Assembly (NCBI RefSeq): GCF_013393945.1
Contig: NZ_CP040297.1
Span: forward strand, 5,980,809-6,044,808
DNA: 64,000 nt
DNA from: Nostoc sp. TCL26-01
GTDB lineage: Bacteria; Cyanobacteriota; Cyanobacteriia; Cyanobacteriales; Nostocaceae
Direction of reading: 5' to 3'
The notes below the pieces were generated by a model. The model was not told where the DNA came from. It saw nothing but the letters and a program-made list of their open reading frames with translations, and did no database searches. The position numbers and the translations under genes are program-made. Below, piece after piece: positions 61,365-64,000 of the stretch. Every line of letters begins with the position of its first letter. Positions within the stretch are counted from its first letter, which is position 1.

Positions 61365-62050
61365 GTTTTATTTTGATAATTACACTGATAGATGTAAGAT
61401 TCCTGCCAGCTAAGAGGAATTTCTAATAAATCTCTTGTGCCTGTAAAACCTTGACCAATAAATAAGATTAAAGCAACACAGTTTAACACTGTATGAATCA
61501 GTCGCCAGCGATTTGATCTATCTTGATATATATCTTGGACAATTGCTAAGGAAAAAATCATCAGCATGGCTGCTAGAAGACCTATATAATAATGTGATAC
61601 ATACCATTCATCGGTGCGGCGAAATACTCCATCTTGACAGCCCAAAATCACTAAACCAGCACCAGTTAAAGTCGCAAATATACCCCGCCACAATTTTTGT
61701 TTTGCTTGATAGAGAAATACTAAAGAACCGATAGTAAGAGCAAATATGATCATGATAAAAACTACTTGGGAAAGGTTTTGATTCCACAGTTGTTTTTTAA
61801 TAATATTTTTACCAATTGGATAAGCTAAACCAATTAACACTAAACCGACAATAGAACCAGTCAGCCATTCACCTATCCGCCGATGTTCTGTTCCCACAAT
61901 TGGGGGAATTTTGCTTTTACCTCCTTCTAATGTTTGTAGGCGACGTTGGCGTGTCTGCCAAGCAAAATTACTGACAATACCAATCATAGGAAACACAAAA
62001 ACAACAGCGATCGCTGGATGCACCAAACCTAAAAAATCTGCTAATTCCAT
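61331..62050 (-). CDS. DUF4079 multi-helix membrane protein
   Basis: 239 residues from ATG 62050 (MELADFLGLVHPAIAV); an earlier start at 62110 is possible. About six membrane helices. Conserved His positions lie in or beside helices: LVHPAIAV, GTEHRRIGEWL, YVSHYYIGLL, RLIHTVLNC. Paired helix histidines resemble cytochrome b561-type haem ligation, so a membrane electron-transfer role is inferred, not shown. The stop overlaps the downstream kinase, and DM13 precedes it by 77 bp. Confidence 0.82.
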   Translation of the reverse strand: MELADFLGLVHPAIAVVFVFPMIGIVSNFAWQTRQRRLQTLEGGKSKIPPIVGTEHRRIGEWLTGSIVGLVLIGLAYPIGKNIIKKQLWNQNLSQVVFIMIIFALTIGSLVFLYQAKQKLWRGIFATLTGAGLVILGCQDGVFRRTDEWYVSHYYIGLLAAMLMIFSLAIVQDIYQDRSNRWRLIHTVLNCVALILFIGQGFTGTRDLLEIPLSWQESYIYQCNYQNKTCPTAVPQIPK

Positions 62051-62127
62051 AATAAATGTGTGAATGGATAGTAGGAAATAGAGAGTAGAGATTGGGGAAG
62101 GAATCAGCATGACTCATCCCCATATTT

Positions 62128-62568
62128 TTACAAAGTTGCGTAACCGAAAGTGGCATTAAATTGCCGACACCAAATAGCTACAGATTTAAATTCTGCTAAA
62201 TTGATATTGTTGGGTAAAGTGTAGCGTTGATTGCCACTTGTGTTTTGTAATCTGGCAATACTTACATAATCTTTTTCTTTAATTCCCGATATGGGTGGCT
62301 GTTCAGAACGATAGAGAATTACGTATAAATCTGGACCTTTATCAGTTTTAAAATCTTGAGCAAACTCTAGATATTTTTTTCCTTGTTCTGTAACAATAGA
62401 AACTTTTCCTTGGGTTGGATGTTCACCTGCCTGAAATTGTCCTTTTTTCGCATCAGAACTAGTGACAGTTGTTGCTGTTGTTGTTGGGGTTTGTGTAACT
62501 GCTTGATTGGTACAACCAAGAGTTAAAACACCAATTAATCCGAGCATCACGAAATGTCTGTACTTCAT
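62128..62568 (-). CDS. DM13-domain lipoprotein
   Basis: 146 residues. Lipobox LTLGC places it on the periplasmic face. After a Thr-rich linker the DM13 domain (about 43-146) runs through GQFQAGEHPTQGKVSIV, YLEFAQDFKTDKGPDLYVILYR and NLAEFKSVAIWCRQFNATFGYATL, with the conserved Cys in IWC. DM13 domains are proposed to take part in redox reactions near DOMON and b561 partners. Here the adjacent DUF4079 gene could supply such a partner. First gene of a DM13-DUF4079-kinase operon. Confidence 0.88.
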   Translation of the reverse strand: MKYRHFVMLGLIGVLTLGCTNQAVTQTPTTTATTVTSSDAKKGQFQAGEHPTQGKVSIVTEQGKKYLEFAQDFKTDKGPDLYVILYRSEQPPISGIKEKDYVSIARLQNTSGNQRYTLPNNINLAEFKSVAIWCRQFNATFGYATL

Positions 62569-62968
62569 AGTTGAGAATTCCTGATATTTCTATCTAGAAA
62601 CAGTGTAAAGCCTATGAGCTACCACAAACTTAACTGAAGCTGAGAATTACTTAAAAATTGACCTGACTAACTTTGAGGTCGTTTTTGCTTCTCAGACCTA
62701 TTGACTATATATACATAATGATAAAAATGTTTTACGAAAAAAAGTCAACGTTTCCCGCCTTGCCTGTTATCAGCATCTGACTTTTCCCTGTTTCCTATTC
62801 CCTTTCATCTGTATTTTGAGTGGTTTGATCCCCAAGTTTTGGTTTTTCAGTACATATTATTTAATTTTTATTAAAAGAAAATATACTCCTGTAGATAACT
62901 TGTAACTTTTTGTAAATAAATACGTCACAATAAGCAAAAGAATTTTTGGTTATCAGGAGAATTACAAG
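62569..62968. other. divergent promoter region
   Basis: AT-rich 400-bp spacer between the DM13 operon and the cellulose-synthase-like gene. No repeat or RNA recognised. Confidence 0.55.
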
Positions 62969-64000
62969 GTGCCAAGACGCAAAGTTTCTGTGTCGAAGTG
63001 GGGTAGCCAAACTTCTATCATTGGTGTTCCCCAAAGACGTTTTCCCTTGCCAACAGCAACACTAATTTTTGTAGGTACAATTGCCTTTTTATCGGCCATC
63101 ATTTTCGGATGGTTGACTGGCAATCAGAAAATTCAGGCAATTTTTACTCAGATTAATGCTTTACAAATGAACCCACCAAGCTGGTTAGAAGTGCCAGTGA
63201 TGGAGAGTGAATACTTACTCTTACCTACAGTGAGTTTATTTTTTATTGTGTTAGCAGTGATGAAATTATCACCTCAACCAAAAAATTGGTCACGGCGGTT
63301 AGTTGTAGCTATCTTAATGATTTTAACGTGGCGATATTTAATATGGCGATCGCTCTCCACATTAAATCTAGTTGATCCAATTAACGGGGCTTTTAGTTTA
63401 GGGCTATTTTTGCTAGAAATGTTACTTCTATTAAGTAGCATTATTCAACTATTTTTGATGTTGAATACTAAAGAACGCCATCATGAAGCTGATACCTACT
63501 CTTTAGCTGTGATTGCTGGCAGTTTTACACCTGCTGTAGATATTCTCATTCCCACATACAATGAACCCATCATCATCTTGCGACGAACAATTATTGGTTG
63601 TCAAGCTTTAGATTACGCTCATAAGCAAATCTATCTGTTAGATGATAGTCAACGTCCAGAAGTGCAAAAATTAGCTGAAGAACTGGGTTGTTGCTATCTC
63701 ACAAGACCAGATAATATTCATGCAAAAGCTGGAAATTTAAATCAAGCGATCGCTCACACCAATGGCGAGCTAATTGTTGTTTTTGATGCTGATTTTATTC
63801 CTACAACTAACTTTTTAATTCGGACTGTAGGCTTTTTTCAAGATGAACAAGTAGCCCTAGTGCAAACACCCCAAAGTTTTTATAATGCCGATCCGATAGC
63901 TTATAACTTAGGACTAGAAAATGTCCTTACCCCCGAAGAAGAAGTATTTTATCGGCAAATTCAACCGATTCGTGATGCTGCTGGCAGTGTTATTTGTGCA
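62969..64000 (+). CDS. cellulose-synthase-like glycosyltransferase (BcsA type, partial)
   Basis: 344 codons visible, cut by the right edge. The start GTG at 62969 follows AGGAGA by 8 bases. Two or more membrane helices at the start (PTATLIFVGTIAFLSAIIFGWL; LLPTVSLFFIVLAVMKL; LGLFLLEMLLLLSSIIQLFL). The GT2 core follows: VDILIPTYNEP, YLLDDSQRPEV, NIHAKAGNLNQAI, FDADFIPTTNFL (DxD) and LVQTPQSFYN. The order fits processive beta-glucan synthases that polymerise and export a chain. A c-di-GMP-binding PilZ domain would lie beyond the edge. Confidence 0.9.
   Translation, partial: MPRRKVSVSKWGSQTSIIGVPQRRFPLPTATLIFVGTIAFLSAIIFGWLTGNQKIQAIFTQINALQMNPPSWLEVPVMESEYLLLPTVSLFFIVLAVMKLSPQPKNWSRRLVVAILMILTWRYLIWRSLSTLNLVDPINGAFSLGLFLLEMLLLLSSIIQLFLMLNTKERHHEADTYSLAVIAGSFTPAVDILIPTYNEPIIILRRTIIGCQALDYAHKQIYLLDDSQRPEVQKLAEELGCCYLTRPDNIHAKAGNLNQAIAHTNGELIVVFDADFIPTTNFLIRTVGFFQDEQVALVQTPQSFYNADPIAYNLGLENVLTPEEEVFYRQIQPIRDAAGSVICA

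Overview
The window comes from a filamentous, heterocyst-forming-type cyanobacterium of the Nostoc/Anabaena group. Evidence read directly: very frequent GCGATCGC (HIP1) octamers, intergenic tracts of tandem heptamers (STRRs) such as GGTAACA and GTGCTGA, and cyanobacterial genes including petM, psb32, ycf39, ccmP, a C-terminally extended [2Fe-2S] ferredoxin and a type-2 NADH dehydrogenase. Species cannot be fixed without a database search.

Layout. 1-11 kb: end of a peptide-type ABC permease, an EVE-domain protein, ispH, uridine phosphorylase, a secreted retropepsin-like protein, a Uma2 protein, tRNA-Ser(GGA), ferredoxin, a lipoprotein nuclease, an inositol-phosphatase-family enzyme, DnaJ-TPR overlapping hisZ, and a two-cluster ferredoxin. 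11-14 kb is accessory: a small gene coupled to a clan-AA aspartic protease, a decayed copy of the ferredoxin 3' part, and a two-gene CHAT-protease/transmembrane-sensor cassette whose products share the same effector-associated-type domain. 14-20 kb: two PEP-CTERM proteins, a LivF-type ATPase, a Tat-exported beta carbonic anhydrase, and an ISAs1-type IS nested in a MITE. 20-31 kb: glycosyltransferase, Ctp protease, Psb32, a lyase-like secreted protein, SurE, a sugar transferase, a GGDEF-EAL protein.

31-38 kb holds the clearest mobile-element damage: an IS with an 8-bp target duplication splits mtfA exactly, and a group II intron with a gutted intron-encoded protein sits in phase 0 inside an Rpn/PD-(D/E)XK-type gene. 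38-55 kb is mostly housekeeping: SWIM protein, lpd, trpC, an NblR-like regulator, NAD kinase, ycf39, petM, pdxA, NDH-2, a MocR-type regulator with an inverted-repeat operator, and carboxysome shell gene ccmP followed by a pentapeptide protein. 55-64 kb is signalling: a CHASE3-PAS histidine kinase with an STRR block inserted in frame in its ATPase domain, a single-domain response regulator, a receiver-kinase, a DM13/DUF4079/kinase operon, and the start of a cellulose-synthase-like glycosyltransferase.

The best candidate for an undescribed system is the CHAT plus transmembrane-sensor pair (11971-13984). Also notable are two copies of a roughly 240-bp MITE in inverted orientation 42 kb apart, palindromic mini-elements embedded in STRRs, and the DM13-DUF4079-kinase operon.
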